DNA of 64,000 bases from Pseudomonas sp. A-RE-19 (GCF_019956555.1 NZ_JAHBDQ010000026.1:1-64000); one strand, 5' to 3'; shown: positions 48,833 to 58,440, numbered from the stretch's first letter. Numbers and translations are program-made. The notes: generated by a model from the letters alone, not told the origin.

Positions 48833-49390
48833 ATGTCTGCTGATCTCGAGCATATCCGTCAAATCATGCGAGAGGCTGACTGCCTGTACACCGAAGCTGA
48901 AGTCGAGGCGGCCATCGCCCGCGTCGGTGCACAAATCAACGACCAGCTGGCTGAGAGCAATCCGGTAGTGTTCTGCGTGATGAATGGCGGGCTGATTTTC
49001 TCCGGCAAGCTGCTGACGCATCTGAACTTCCCGCTGGAAGCGTCCTACCTGCACGCCACCCGTTATCGCAACGAAACCAGCGGCGGCGACCTGTTCTGGA
49101 AAGCCAAACCGGAAGTCTCGTTCATCGATCGTGACGTGTTGATCATCGACGACATCCTCGATGAAGGTCACACCCTGGGCGCGATCATCGACTTCTGTAA
49201 ACACGCCGGTGCCCGCGCCGTGCACACCGCCGTGCTGATCGACAAGGACCACGACCGCAAGGCTCGCCCGGACCTGAAAGCCGACTTCGTCGGCCTGCCG
49301 TGCATCGACCGTTACATCTTCGGTTACGGCATGGACTACAAAGGCTACTGGCGCAACGCCAACGGGATTTTTGCCGTTAAAGGCATGTAA
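48833..49390 (+). CDS. hpt: Hypoxanthine-guanine phosphoribosyltransferase
   Basis: A 185-residue purine salvage enzyme. The PRPP motif VLIIDDILDEGHTLG is at ~102-116 and the purine-binding DFVGLPCIDRYIFGYGMDYKG is at ~145-165. A CTGGAG ribosome site precedes the ATG. Divergent from upp-uraA, so three salvage genes are grouped. Confidence 0.93.
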   Translation: MSADLEHIRQIMREADCLYTEAEVEAAIARVGAQINDQLAESNPVVFCVMNGGLIFSGKLLTHLNFPLEASYLHATRYRNETSGGDLFWKAKPEVSFIDRDVLIIDDILDEGHTLGAIIDFCKHAGARAVHTAVLIDKDHDRKARPDLKADFVGLPCIDRYIFGYGMDYKGYWRNANGIFAVKGM

Positions 49391-49490
49391 GCAGGGTGAC
49401 GGTCTGGGGGCGATTTGCCGCCAGGCACGTTGAAGCGTGAAGGCAAGGCCTCACATCGGGACGCGTGCGCAGTTTGTTTGAACTGCGCGC

Positions 49491-51212
49491 TCAGTCCAGC
49501 CCGGCGAGCCAGCGTTCGCTTTTGCGTCGAGCCTGTTCCAGGTTGTTCACGTAGGCCAACTGGCGCTGTTCCCGATGGATGCCCGCGCGCCTGAATTTCA
49601 GGCGTACCCGTGGAGCGGTTCCGACCAGAATCAGGCCGATGCCGTCGGTGCGGTAATCCCTGAGGATATTGTCGAAGGCCGCCAGCGCCGTCATGTCCAG
49701 CATGGGCACGGCACTCATCTCGACGATCACCACTTTGACCTCCGGGCTGAATTTGCGCAGCACGCCCAGGGCTTTTTCCGCCGCGCCGAAAAACAGCGGC
49801 CCGCGTATCGCATAGCAACGAACATGCTCCGGCATATCCTGTAAGGCTTGATGGAACTCGCGAGGCAGTTCGGCGGTGTCCGTGAGGTCGCTCATGCGTT
49901 TGATGAACAACCCGGCGGCCAGCAGCAGGCCGACGGCGACAGCCAGCACCATGTCGAACAGCACCGTCAGGCTCAGGCAGGTCAGCAAGACCAGCACATC
50001 GCTGCGCGGGGCGATGCGCAAGGTGTGCACGACGTGCCGGGCCTCGCTCATGTTCCACGCCACCATCACGAGCAACGCCGCCAGCGCGGCCATCGGCAAG
50101 TAGCTGAACAGTGGCGCGAGGACGAGTATCGCCAGCAGCACCACCGCACTGTGGATAATCGCCGCCAATGGCGAAAACGCCCCGCTGCGCACGTTGGTGG
50201 CGCTGCGGGCGATCGCCGCGGTGGCGGTAATGCCGCCGAACAGCGGTGCGACCAGGTTACCCAGACCTTGACCCAGGAGCTCGGCGTTGGGGTCGTGTTT
50301 GCTGCCCGTCATGCCATCGGCCACCACCGCGCACAACAGCGATTCGATGGCGCCGAGCATGGCGATGGCGAAGGCTGGCGCCATTAACTGGCGGATCAGG
50401 TCGTAAGACAGGTGCAGCGGCTGGCCGTAGGGCCCTGGCAGATTCCACGGCCAGTCGAAGCTCGGCAGAAACGGCGGAATGCCGGGGTGGCTGACGCCAT
50501 CGACGATATAGCTGAAGCGCTCCCCCAGCGTCGCCACCGGTAACCCGCCGCTTTCCAGGGCCAGCCCCAGCACTGCGCCGATGGCCAGCGCCACCAGATG
50601 CCCCGGAATCCTCGGCACAAAGCGCGGCCAGACGATCAGAACCACCAGGCACATGACACCGACGATCCCGTCCCCCAGGCGAGCGCTGGGTAACGCCTGG
50701 AGCAACCCACCTAATTGCTCGATGTAATGTTCGGCATGCCCGGTGGTACTCAGGCCCAGCAAATCCTTTAATTGAAGGGTGGCGATGACAATGCCGATCC
50801 CGGCGGTAAAGCCCAGGGTCACTGGATAAGGGATGTACTGAATCAGCCGTCCGGCCCGAATCAGCCCCAAGGCAATCAGGATTGCCCCGGCAAGCATGGT
50901 GCACAGCAGCAGGCCACCCAGACCATATTGTTGGGTGATCGGCAGCAGTATCACCACGAATGCGGCTGTCGGCCCGCTGACATTGAAACGCGAGCCTCCC
51001 GTCAGGGCGATCAGCGGGGCGGCGATCAGCACCGTATACAGACCTTGCTGGGGCGCTACCCCCACCGCAATCGCCAGGGCCATGGCCAGAGGGATGGCGA
51101 TAATCCCGACCGTCACCCCGGCACTGATATCGCCGCGCAAGCTTCTGAGGCTATAACCTGCGCGCCAGGTCTGACGCCAGGCGGCGAACAACGGAGGCAT
51201 GGAGAATGACAT
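49491..51212 (-). CDS. SulP-family anion transporter with STAS domain
   Basis: A 573-residue permease. The N terminus has the SulP pattern LRGDISAGVTVGIIAIPLAMALAIAVGVAPQQGLYT (in parts, ~22-57) and about ten to twelve membrane helices, with GGITATAAIARSATNVRSGA (~310-330). The C-terminal STAS domain (~440-560) follows FFGAAEKAL. SulP proteins carry sulfate, bicarbonate or dicarboxylates; the substrate is not evident. Start at 51212 (MSFSMPPLF); the frame upstream is a spurious extension. Confidence 0.88.
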   Translation of the reverse strand: MSFSMPPLFAAWRQTWRAGYSLRSLRGDISAGVTVGIIAIPLAMALAIAVGVAPQQGLYTVLIAAPLIALTGGSRFNVSGPTAAFVVILLPITQQYGLGGLLLCTMLAGAILIALGLIRAGRLIQYIPYPVTLGFTAGIGIVIATLQLKDLLGLSTTGHAEHYIEQLGGLLQALPSARLGDGIVGVMCLVVLIVWPRFVPRIPGHLVALAIGAVLGLALESGGLPVATLGERFSYIVDGVSHPGIPPFLPSFDWPWNLPGPYGQPLHLSYDLIRQLMAPAFAIAMLGAIESLLCAVVADGMTGSKHDPNAELLGQGLGNLVAPLFGGITATAAIARSATNVRSGAFSPLAAIIHSAVVLLAILVLAPLFSYLPMAALAALLVMVAWNMSEARHVVHTLRIAPRSDVLVLLTCLSLTVLFDMVLAVAVGLLLAAGLFIKRMSDLTDTAELPREFHQALQDMPEHVRCYAIRGPLFFGAAEKALGVLRKFSPEVKVVIVEMSAVPMLDMTALAAFDNILRDYRTDGIGLILVGTAPRVRLKFRRAGIHREQRQLAYVNNLEQARRKSERWLAGLD

Positions 51213-51363
51213 GGGGACTCCACAATAGACGGTGCACTGTCGAAATAGGGCTGAAAGCTCTTTCAGTATGCCCAGCCTTGTCTTCCAGAGTATTGACCTG
51301 GATCGGTTATTCGCCCGGATGATCCTCATGCTAGAGTGCTCGGCCTCGCCCCTGGAGCCCGTC

Positions 51364-51849
51364 ATGAGTCTTTTGATCCGCAGCTGCGCCGCCCTGTTGC
51401 TGACCCTCAGCCTGCCCCTGGCCGCCGCTCCGGCACCCATGCACGCGCAGTTTTTGCCCCCGGATGACTTGACTCTGCGTGACGTCGAACCCGAGCAACA
51501 ACAACTGTTGCAGATCACCGATTATTCGGTGGTGATCGGCAGCCAGCGCCAGTCCAACCAACAGCCGATACCGGTCACGTCGCCCTTGTTGATCCGCCTC
51601 AAGGGCAAACCCTTGAACAAAGGCGCGACCATCAGCCAGGTGTTGGTCAACTTCGATGGCGAAAGCAAAAGCCTGAAAAAGCCGATCTACGATGAGAAAA
51701 GCAAGACCCTGACGCTCTACTACCCGCTGTCCCAATACCGGGTGGTGATCGACTTGCTGCGCAACGACACGGTGTATTGCCAGTTTCTGAGTTACGCCAA
51801 CGGTCATATCTGGGCCGATCTGCACACAGGCAGCGTTCGTGCGCGTTGA
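51364..51849 (+). CDS. Exported protein of unknown function
   Basis: A 161-residue protein with a signal peptide (MSLLIRSCAALLLTLSLPLAAAPA). The mature part is rich in beta-strand-like alternation (TDYSVVIGSQRQ, LLIRLKGKPLNKG, KTLTLYYPLSQYRVVIDLL), with one Cys near the end. I do not recognise it. Start chosen at 51364, with CTGGAG upstream. Confidence 0.8.
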   Translation: MSLLIRSCAALLLTLSLPLAAAPAPMHAQFLPPDDLTLRDVEPEQQQLLQITDYSVVIGSQRQSNQQPIPVTSPLLIRLKGKPLNKGATISQVLVNFDGESKSLKKPIYDEKSKTLTLYYPLSQYRVVIDLLRNDTVYCQFLSYANGHIWADLHTGSVRAR

Positions 51850-51912
51850 GCCCTGTGCCCGCGCAGGGGTAAACTGCCCGCCCCGTGAAATGTCTGCGAG
51901 CTGGAGTCGGCA

Positions 51913-52200
51913 ATGCGTAAAGATAAGAAGCAAGTGATTGGTGACGAGATCGGCGATGCGCAGATCAAACTGTTCCTCGATTTCGAGCCAGTCGACGCTA
52001 CTTCACCCTCGCTGCACAAACTGATCAAGGCGTACCGCGGCCTGCGCATCGATGACTTCGAGCGTTTTCTGACGTTCTTTGCCGAAGCCGGCTACGATCT
52101 GAATGGCAAGGATGAGCACGGTAATGACTTTGTTGCCCTGATTCAGGATCAGCGCAACGCCGCCGAGTACATCGAGCTGATCAACAAGGCTCGCGGTTAA
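51913..52200 (+). CDS. PA4642-family conserved protein
   Basis: A 95-residue soluble protein of a pseudomonad-conserved family, named after P. aeruginosa PA4642. It is helical, with the DFERFLTFFAEAGYDLNGKD block at ~47-66 followed by a short acidic segment. Function unknown. The start has a CTGGAG ribosome site. Confidence 0.85.
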   Translation: MRKDKKQVIGDEIGDAQIKLFLDFEPVDATSPSLHKLIKAYRGLRIDDFERFLTFFAEAGYDLNGKDEHGNDFVALIQDQRNAAEYIELINKARG

Positions 52201-52208
52201 CCCTTACC

Positions 52209-52276
52209 TGTAGGAGCCAGGCTTGCCGGCGAAGGCGTCCGTGAGATCGCTTTCGCCGGCAAGCCTGGCTCCTACA
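52209..52276. repeat. REP inverted pair (AGGCTTGCC family)
   Basis: TGTAGGAGCCAGGCTTGCCG plus GCGAAGGCG, and its inverse CGCCGGCAAGCCTGGCTCCT plus ACAG, between the PA4642-family gene and the mqo terminator. Confidence 0.85.
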
Positions 52277-52283
52277 GAAGGCA

Positions 52284-52324
52284 TAAAAAAACGCCCCGCC
52301 CTCAATGAGGACGGGGCGTTTTTT
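52284..52324. terminator. Bidirectional terminator between PA4642-family gene and mqo
   Basis: AAAAACGCCCCGCCCTCA / TGAGGACGGGGCGTTTTTT, a 12-pair GC-rich stem with A and T runs, between convergent genes. Confidence 0.88.
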
Positions 52325-52335
52325 ATGCCGCCGAA

Positions 52336-53844
52336 TCAAGCGTAGCTTTCGGTCTCGTTACTGGCTTCAACCAGTTCCAGCGCAACGTTGTTGTGCGCAT
52401 TGATCTTGCGATACAGCGCCGCGTCGGTTTCCAGAACCTTTTCCCGAGCCGGGAAGATTTCCGCCAGTTTGGCAGCCCACTCACCGGACGCTTTGTTCGG
52501 GAAGCATTTTTCGATCAGCTCAAGCATGATCGAAACCGTCACCGAAGCGCCTGGGGACGCGCCGAGCAGGGCAGCAAGGGAACCGTCCTTGGCCGCGACC
52601 AGTTCGGTACCGAACTGCAGAACGCCGCCTTTCTTCGGGTCTTTCTTGATGATCTGCACCCGTTGACCAGCCACTTCCAGGCGCCAGTCTTCGGCTTTCG
52701 CCTGTGGATAAAAGCGACGCAGGGATTCCAGGCGCTGCTCCATCGACTGCATCACTTCGCTGACCAGGTACTTGGTCAGGTCCATGTTGTTTTTCGCCAC
52801 GGCCAGCATTGGGCCGATGTTGCCGGCGCGGACCGACATTGGCAGGTCCATGAACGAACCGTGCTTGAGGAACTTGGTGGTGAAGCCGGCGTAAGGCCCG
52901 AACAGCAGGGATTTCTTGCCATCGACCACGCGAGTGTCCAGGTGTGGCACCGACATCGGTGGCGAACCTACTGCAGCCTGGCTATAGACCTTGGCCTGGT
53001 GGTGCTTGACCACTTCCGGGTTGTCACAACGTAGCCATTGGCCGCTGATCGGGAAACCGCCGAAGCCTTTGCTTTCTTCGATGCCCGACGCTTGCAACAG
53101 TGGCAGTGCCGCACCGCCGGCGCCGAGGAACACGAATTTCGCATCGACGTCACGGGTATTGCCGCTGTTGACGTCCTTGATGCTGACAGTCCAGCCGCCG
53201 TTGTTACGCTTGAGGCCCGTCACACGCTTGCAGTACTTGACCTGGGCATCGGGTGCGCTGGTCAGGTGCTTGAGCAATTGGTTGGTCAGGGCGCCGAAGT
53301 TGACGTCGGTGCCGTTCATCACGCGGGTGGCGGCGATGACTTCGTCAGCCGGGCGACCCGGCATCATCAACGGCATCCACTCGGCCATGGTGGCCTTGTC
53401 TTCGGTGTATTCCATGTCCGAGAAGGCGTGGTGCTTGCTCAGCGTCTTGAAACGTTCCTTGAGGAAGGAGACGCCGTCTTCGCCCTGCACGAAGCTCAGG
53501 TGCGGCACCGGGCTGATGAACGATTTGCACGAGCCGAACGTGCCTTTCTTGGTCAGGTAGGACCAGAACTGCTTCGACACCTCGAACTGGGTGTTGATGT
53601 GCACGGCTTTCTTGATGTCGACGGTGCCGTCGGCGGCCTGTGGCGTGTAGTTCAGCTCACACAGCCCGGCGTGACCGGTACCGGCGTTGTTCCACGGATT
53701 GGAACTCTCCGCGGCACCGGAATCCATCAGCTCGACGACTTCCAGCTTGATCGCGGGGTCGAGCTCTTTGAGCAGTACAGCGAGGGTGGCACTCATGATG
53801 CCGGCCCCAACCAGTACTACGTCGACTGCTTCGTTATGCGCCAT
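52336..53844 (-). CDS. mqo: Malate:quinone oxidoreductase
   Basis: A 502-residue peripheral membrane flavoprotein oxidising malate to oxaloacetate and passing electrons to quinone. FAD loop [19 protein letters not shown] (~residues 7-25), [20 protein letters not shown] (~46-65) and the C-terminal [22 protein letters not shown] are family features. The ribosome site GGAGA is eight bases before the ATG. Monocistronic, ending at a strong terminator. Confidence 0.95.
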   Translation of the reverse strand: MAHNEAVDVVLVGAGIMSATLAVLLKELDPAIKLEVVELMDSGAAESSNPWNNAGTGHAGLCELNYTPQAADGTVDIKKAVHINTQFEVSKQFWSYLTKKGTFGSCKSFISPVPHLSFVQGEDGVSFLKERFKTLSKHHAFSDMEYTEDKATMAEWMPLMMPGRPADEVIAATRVMNGTDVNFGALTNQLLKHLTSAPDAQVKYCKRVTGLKRNNGGWTVSIKDVNSGNTRDVDAKFVFLGAGGAALPLLQASGIEESKGFGGFPISGQWLRCDNPEVVKHHQAKVYSQAAVGSPPMSVPHLDTRVVDGKKSLLFGPYAGFTTKFLKHGSFMDLPMSVRAGNIGPMLAVAKNNMDLTKYLVSEVMQSMEQRLESLRRFYPQAKAEDWRLEVAGQRVQIIKKDPKKGGVLQFGTELVAAKDGSLAALLGASPGASVTVSIMLELIEKCFPNKASGEWAAKLAEIFPAREKVLETDAALYRKINAHNNVALELVEASNETESYA

Positions 53845-54583
53845 TTAACGCGTCTCCAAAATCTGCAGCACCAAATTGTCGGCATAGCTGCCAGGAGTGA
53901 CGGGGCGTGTCAGTGATGCCCCAGGTACCCATGGCCAGGATCGCCATGTCCGAATCTTCGCAATTTTTCGCAACTTCGACGGATGCATGCGGCCTGGCTT
54001 CAAGAGTCACATGAACTCATTTCGGCGCGCGGCTGGCAATTCGACTTATGGTCGAGACATCCGTTTGTGCAACCAAATCCGTAGCGGACAGGCTTCAGGC
54101 TCCGGTGTTCGAGGAATACTCGGTCCTGTGTCGTTGGGCTGTTGTAGACGCTAATGGTGCATGTTCAGACGCAAAACTATTCATTTGCTCGCCACACTCT
54201 TGTGAAGTTGTGAAAACCCGTTTTTTTCACGCTCTTTTGAAGACGTGAACCTCAAAAAAGGGCTGTCCCAGCCTGGCACCGTGCCCGGATGGATTGCCGT
54301 CATGGGATACATGACAGGCAAAACGGGCAAACAGCTCAGTAACCGAGCGTAATGACAGCTCTGCAGATTCGCGAAAAGTGGTGATTTGCTTAAGAAACAG
54401 CAAGCGCGCCAGCTTCACTCGATCTGTGTGGGCGGCTCTCTGTGGGCGGTGCGGGGGTGTCAATACCGAGGCATTAACGGTGCTGCGAGGCCCGATCAGG
54501 AGACGTCCTTATAATCGGGGGGAGATTGTATCTAAGAAACGCAGGGAAATGGTCGTGTTTAATGACTTTTATTAGGCGTCCGG
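53845..54583. other. 739-base region without a convincing gene
   Basis: Between divergent mqo and the 54584 gene. It must hold the mqo promoter near its left end. A hairpin-like segment lies at 54219-54263, with arms CCCGTTTTTTTCACG and CGTGAACCTCAAAAAAGGG around a ~10-base loop. Short open frames exist but have no recognisable similarity or ribosome site. It could be a decayed gene or hold a small RNA. Confidence 0.5.
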
Positions 54584-54817
54584 TCAGGTGGTCAACAGTT
54601 GCTGCGCACGCGCACGCGGCTGGTGCTGGCTGACACGGGCGCTGGCGGGCAGGGGATGGTGCAGCCAGTTGAGGCGGATTTCTTCGATTTCGACCCAGCC
54701 ATCGCCCATGGGCTGCAGGCTGCACTGTTTGAATGCCTGGCAGTGGCCATCGCGGTCGAGCAGGGCAAAGCAGCGATGCAGTGGGCGTGGCGCGAACAGG
54801 GAGATGAGAAAACGCAT
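54584..54817 (-). CDS. Small conserved protein of unknown function
   Basis: A 77-residue protein (starts MRFLISLFAPRPLHRCFALL) with an aromatic/Leu-rich first half and a basic C terminus (QHQPRARAQQLLTT). AAGGT lies about ten bases upstream of the ATG. Its position between mqo and the YajG-like gene matches a small gene of unknown function in P. aeruginosa. No domain recognised; moderate confidence only. Confidence 0.6.
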   Translation of the reverse strand: MRFLISLFAPRPLHRCFALLDRDGHCQAFKQCSLQPMGDGWVEIEEIRLNWLHHPLPASARVSQHQPRARAQQLLTT

Positions 54818-55022
54818 GGCAACGTACCTTGTGGGTGACTGCCGTGAAGCTTGCCAGTGGGCGATGACGTGCCTGTGTCCGGGCGATGACAGATGTGTGA
54901 CAGGAACCGCGCTCTGCCGGGTTTGTCAGAGATTTCAGTAATCGTTGTTCGAAGCTAGTTCGCCGCAGTGGCGCACCGCTATACTGCGGGCACTGTTAGT
55001 GCCTGATTCTGGAGAGAAGAGC

Positions 55023-55607
55023 ATGTTGCAACGCCTGTTGTTCGGTTTGATCACTGTGACCAGTTTGACCCTCGTCGGCTGCGCCCACAGCCCGCAACAA
55101 CTGAACCCGGAACCCAAGCTGACGGCTCAGCTGGCGCCGGTCGGTCATGGTCAGCCGGTGGTGGTGCGTGTGGTGGACGGTCGTCCGTCGCCAACCTTGG
55201 GAACCCGTGGTGGTCTGTATCCGGAGACCAGTGCGATCACCGTTCAGGGCGCGCAGATTCTGCCGAAATTGCAGGCTCAGGCTGAAGCGGCCGTGCGCTT
55301 GCTGGGCTTTACGCCGACGGCCAATGCGCTGAATGCGCCGCAATTGACGGTGACTCTGGCCGAGCTGAAGTATCAGTCGCCCAAAGAAGGCCTGTATGTG
55401 ACTGAGGCAACCATTGGCGCGACGTTCCGTTCGGATGTGCAGAATGCCAACCGTCGTTACAGCGGTCGCTACGGTGCATCGCTGGATCAGCGTTTTGGCA
55501 TGGCGCCGAATCAGGAAACCAATACCAAGCTGGTCAGTGATGTGTTGAGTGATGCGTTGACCCGCTTGTTCAAGGACCCGACGATTGGTCAGGTGCTTGC
55601 CGAGTAA
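55023..55607 (+). CDS. YajG-family lipoprotein
   Basis: A 194-residue lipoprotein (signal peptide with lipobox LVGC, Cys19, in LTLVGCAHSPQQL). The mature protein resembles YajG: VVVRVVDGRPSPTLGTRGG, then PQLTVTLAELKYQ and NRRYSGRYGASLDQRFGMAP. It is probably an outer-membrane-associated periplasmic protein; function unknown. GGAGAGAAG precedes the ATG. Followed by a terminator and REP elements. Confidence 0.88.
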   Translation: MLQRLLFGLITVTSLTLVGCAHSPQQLNPEPKLTAQLAPVGHGQPVVVRVVDGRPSPTLGTRGGLYPETSAITVQGAQILPKLQAQAEAAVRLLGFTPTANALNAPQLTVTLAELKYQSPKEGLYVTEATIGATFRSDVQNANRRYSGRYGASLDQRFGMAPNQETNTKLVSDVLSDALTRLFKDPTIGQVLAE

Positions 55608-55622
55608 CGGTGCGGCTTGTTT

Positions 55623-55659
55623 AAAAAAACCGGTGTCAGTAATGGCACCGGTTTTTTTT
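55623..55659 (+). terminator. Terminator after the YajG-like gene
   Basis: AAACCGGTGTCA / TGGCACCGGTTT with a GTAA loop, followed by TTTT. One G-T pair. Confidence 0.88.
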
Positions 55660-55676
55660 ATGCCCGCAGATTCATT

Positions 55677-55836
55677 GTAGGAGCGAGGCTTGCCCGCGAA
55701 GACGGCCTGACAGCCAACCAATCCCCCGCAGATGTACACGATTCAATTGTGGGAGCGAGCCTGCTCGCGATGGCGGTGTGTCAGGCGACATCCATGTTGA
55801 ATGTGAGAAAGCATTCGCGGGCAAGCCTCGCTCCTA
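55677..55836. repeat. Mixed REP cluster (AGGCTTGCC and GTGGGAGCG families)
   Basis: The outer arms are TGTAGGAGCGAGGCTTGCCC (from 55677) and GCGGGCAAGCCTCGCTCCTA (to 55836). A GTGGGAGCGAGCCTGCTCGC unit of the second family is nested between them at ~55748-55770. Confidence 0.75.
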
Positions 55837-55842
55837 CGACGC

Positions 55843-56049
55843 TCAAGCCGCCTGCGAATAAAAATCCAGAACACTCACCCCCGTCAGCAAATCCGTTTCC
55901 GGCAAGTCCGCATGTTGATGCCCGCCCAACGCGCAATACACCAGCCAATGCCGGTCCTGTACGTTGAAGGCGAGGCTGCCGACTAAGGTTTGTTGTTCGT
56001 CGCTTTGGGCAATGAGGTAGAGGCGATCCTGGTTTTCGGCGTGGAGCAT
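55843..56049 (-). CDS. Small protein of unknown function
   Basis: A 68-residue soluble protein (starts MLHAENQDRLYLIAQ) with a WLVYCALGGHQHADLP block and a hydrophobic C terminus (GVSVLDFYSQAA). The frame is open upstream to 56124. I choose 56049 because the upstream extension (MLSCVTASSSESAN) looks non-coding. No domain recognised. Confidence 0.6.
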   Translation of the reverse strand: MLHAENQDRLYLIAQSDEQQTLVGSLAFNVQDRHWLVYCALGGHQHADLPETDLLTGVSVLDFYSQAA

Positions 56050-56242
56050 GACGGAGTCCGTGTCGGTTTCGAGGGGCGACAGATTGGCGGATTCAGATGA
56101 CGACGCCGTGACACAGGACAGCAATTGGCTAAATGGTTTCGTTATTTGTCGGAAAGCCGGGGCAGGTCGGGATGCTTTCGGTAGAATCCGCGCCGTGGTC
56201 GTCGGTCCGGCGTCTGCTACACCGGTTTGCCTGAGGTTTGTG

Positions 56243-56521
56243 ATGTCGCTGCATTTGATTTCGCTCTTTACCGCTCATCCCGCCAAATTGATCAACCTGC
56301 TGGCCTTGCTGTTCGCCTTCCCGGGCGGCTGGTTGCTGCACGCCACCCGTCGTCGCGAACAGCGCGCCATGGCCAGTATCGAGGCGCAGCGCCAAAGTCG
56401 CCCCAATGAAGAGCCAACGCTGGATTGGGCGACCCTGCGCATGAACCGGTTTTTCTACCGCTTCGGTTTCGCCTGCCTGGGGTTGGCGTTGCTGGTGTCG
56501 TGGATCAGCACTCGCGTCTGA
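56243..56521 (+). CDS. Small membrane protein of unknown function
   Basis: A 92-residue protein with two predicted membrane helices (~residues 13-32, KLINLLALLFAFPGGWLLHA, and ~70-88, FYRFGFACLGLALLVSW). Between them is a charged, basic loop (RRREQRAMASIEAQRQSRPN). TGAGG lies about eight bases before the ATG at 56243. Found in this position in other pseudomonads; function unknown. Confidence 0.75.
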   Translation: MSLHLISLFTAHPAKLINLLALLFAFPGGWLLHATRRREQRAMASIEAQRQSRPNEEPTLDWATLRMNRFFYRFGFACLGLALLVSWISTRV

Positions 56522-56523
56522 AA

Positions 56524-56633
56524 ATCAAAAGATCGCAGCCTGCGGCAGCTCCTACGGGGGATTGCGCATACATGTGGGATATCGGGTGTACTCGGTCAAT
56601 GTAGGAGCTGGCGAAGGCTGCGATCTTTTGATC
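56524..56633. repeat. REP inverted pair (GTAGGAGCTGCCGAAGG family)
   Basis: ATCAAAAGATCGCAGCCTGC plus GGCAGCTCCTAC and the facing GTAGGAGCTGGCGAAGGCTG plus CGATCTTTTGAT, separated by ~46 bases. Same family as 10351-10438. Confidence 0.85.
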
Positions 56634-56644
56634 TTGCATAAAGA

Positions 56645-56664
56645 AACGGCGCCCGAAGGCGCCG
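56645..56664 (-). terminator. Hairpin after the acyltransferase gene
   Basis: ACGGCGCC-CGAA-GGCGCCGT, eight perfect pairs with a tetraloop, 21 bases after the stop on the minus strand, followed by TTCTTTA; a probable terminator with a weak U-tail. Confidence 0.6.
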
Positions 56665-56685
56665 TTGTCGTATCCAGCCATTGCC

Positions 56686-57852
56686 TTACAGCGGCAACCC
56701 GGCCTTGACCCGATACTGATTGCGCACCGGTGTCGCGTATTGCAGCACCAGAAACGGACGGTGCTCTTCAGGGCAAGCATCCAGCCGACGCTGCCATTCT
56801 TCCTGGGCCTTGGCCAGTTCATCAGCCGCAAACACCTCGGCCGCTTTCGGCACCTGCAGTTGCGGATCGGCGTCTTTCCACTGCGCATACGCCAGGTAGT
56901 GCGCCGGGAACAACCGGTAACCGCTGAGGATCTGCTTGTCCATTTCGATCGCCAATTGCTTGGTGTCTTCGAACAGCTCGGTGATCGGCGCGGCGAAGTT
57001 CACGTGGACCCGGCCCTTGTAACCGGTGATGCCCTTGGCGATGCTTACGTCATCTTCGCCCGGTGCCTTGGTGTAGCTGCCGGTGGTGGCGCGGATGTAC
57101 AGCTCGCGGGCCTTGGCCTGGTCGCACGGGTCGTATTCATAGCTGATCGACACCGGAGTGAGGTTCAGCGAGCGGATGACTTCGCCGAACGGCTCGTCCT
57201 TGCGGCTCATGTGGAACATCTTGAGGATCGCCGACTCGGTGCGGTCGTCGCCGTCCTTGGCCCGGCCTTCAGCCTGGGCGATCCAGATCGAGGCGCAATC
57301 GTTGCGGATCGAGTGGTTGATGTAAGCCGACAGCAGCTGATAAGCCGCCATTTTCTCACGGCGACCGGTGATCGAACGGTGCACGATGAAGCTCTTGTTC
57401 AGGCGCATCAGGTCGCTGACAAAAGGCTTTTGCAGCAGGTTGTCGCCGATGGCGATGCGCGGGGTCGGCAGGCCGGCGTGGTACACGGCATAGTTGACGA
57501 AGGCCGGGTCCATCACGATGTCGCGGTGGTTGGCGATGAACAGGTAGGCACTGCCGGACTTGAATTGCTCCACGCCGGTGTAGGTCACACCGTCCGTGGC
57601 GCGCTCGATGGTGTGGTCGACGTAAAACTCGACTTTGTCCTGCAAGGTGGCCACCGACGTGATGCCGGCAAACTCACGGCGCAGCCGATGCGCTATAAGA
57701 GGTTTGAGCATCCAGCCGAAGGCACCGGCATAGCGCGGGAAACGGAAGTGGATGAGGATATCTAGAAACGCCTTGTCGCCGAGCAGCCGGTTCAGCACTG
57801 CCGGGACTTCGCTGTCGTCGTAAGGTCGGATGGCATCGAATTCGCCCATCAT
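56686..57852 (-). CDS. 1-acyl-sn-glycerol-3-phosphate acyltransferase-family protein
   Basis: A 388-residue PlsC-superfamily acyltransferase. The catalytic HxxxxD is NHRDIVMD (~residues 107-114), followed by the substrate-binding VHRSITGRREK (~155-165) and WIAQAEGRAKDGDD (~190-203). It is larger than PlsC (~245) and lacks an obvious membrane segment, so it is probably a distinct subfamily acting on phospholipid or another acyl acceptor. Confidence 0.85.
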   Translation of the reverse strand: MMGEFDAIRPYDDSEVPAVLNRLLGDKAFLDILIHFRFPRYAGAFGWMLKPLIAHRLRREFAGITSVATLQDKVEFYVDHTIERATDGVTYTGVEQFKSGSAYLFIANHRDIVMDPAFVNYAVYHAGLPTPRIAIGDNLLQKPFVSDLMRLNKSFIVHRSITGRREKMAAYQLLSAYINHSIRNDCASIWIAQAEGRAKDGDDRTESAILKMFHMSRKDEPFGEVIRSLNLTPVSISYEYDPCDQAKARELYIRATTGSYTKAPGEDDVSIAKGITGYKGRVHVNFAAPITELFEDTKQLAIEMDKQILSGYRLFPAHYLAYAQWKDADPQLQVPKAAEVFAADELAKAQEEWQRRLDACPEEHRPFLVLQYATPVRNQYRVKAGLPL

Positions 57853-57990
57853 GCTCTCTTGTTAGAAACGGCTAGGGTAAGTAAAGGTTTTGATCGAAAA
57901 CCAACGGGGCACGGTCTGAAAGGTAGTCAGACGAAAATAGCCCTGCAAATAGACCGGCGATTATACGCACAAGTCACCTGGGAGACCGCG

Positions 57991-58173
57991 ATGCTGGAAA
58001 CCGAGCGCTATGAATGCCCGTATTGCGGTGAAGAGTGTGAGGCTGTTCTGGACTTGTCCGGCGGCGATCAGACCTATATTGAAGATTGTCCTGTGTGTTG
58101 CCGTCCTATTACTTTTGTCTTGCAGACTGACGGTCATGAATGGTTGCTCGAAGTTCACAGCGAAAACGAGTGA
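57991..58173 (+). CDS. CPXCG-motif cysteine-rich protein
   Basis: A 60-residue protein with CPYCG (~residues 9-13) and CPVCC (~33-37), a predicted zinc-ribbon, and an acidic C terminus. It is six bases before the DUF2007 gene, so the two are co-transcribed. Start at 57991 (MLETERYECPYC); the upstream frame to 57859 is unlikely. Confidence 0.85.
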   Translation: MLETERYECPYCGEECEAVLDLSGGDQTYIEDCPVCCRPITFVLQTDGHEWLLEVHSENE

Positions 58174-58179
58174 GGGTCT

Positions 58180-58440
58180 ATGCAGCGCATCTACGAACCG
58201 GAAAACCTGATGGAAGGCGAGTTGCTGCAGGGCATGCTGGCCAGCGAGGGCATCGAGGCGCATCTGGTCGGGCGTGATTTGCTCGGTGGCAGCGGGGAAC
58301 TGCCGATCTTCGGTCTGTTGGGGTTATCGGTCGAAAACGATCAGGCCGAATACGCCCGGGAGCTGATCACCGCGTACAATGCCGCGCTGCCGCTGCCTGG
58401 CGATGAACCGGAAAGCTTTCCCGGCACGCTGGTCTGTTAG
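58180..58440 (+). CDS. DUF2007-family protein
   Basis: An 86-residue protein of the DUF2007 type (LMEGELLQGMLASEGIEAHL, ~residues 7-26, followed by a short beta region and DQAEYARELI). The family has a GlnB-like fold by prediction; function is unknown. Coupled to the preceding zinc-ribbon protein. Confidence 0.85.
   Translation: MQRIYEPENLMEGELLQGMLASEGIEAHLVGRDLLGGSGELPIFGLLGLSVENDQAEYARELITAYNAALPLPGDEPESFPGTLVC

Noticed and set aside
55677-55836. Possible CRISPR array
   Set aside because: The units are facing inverted REP arms of two different families, with irregular spacing and no direct-repeat periodicity.
56048-56242. N-terminal extension of the small membrane protein
   Set aside because: Overlaps the opposite-strand gene start and lacks a ribosome site; TGAGG before 56243 decides the start.
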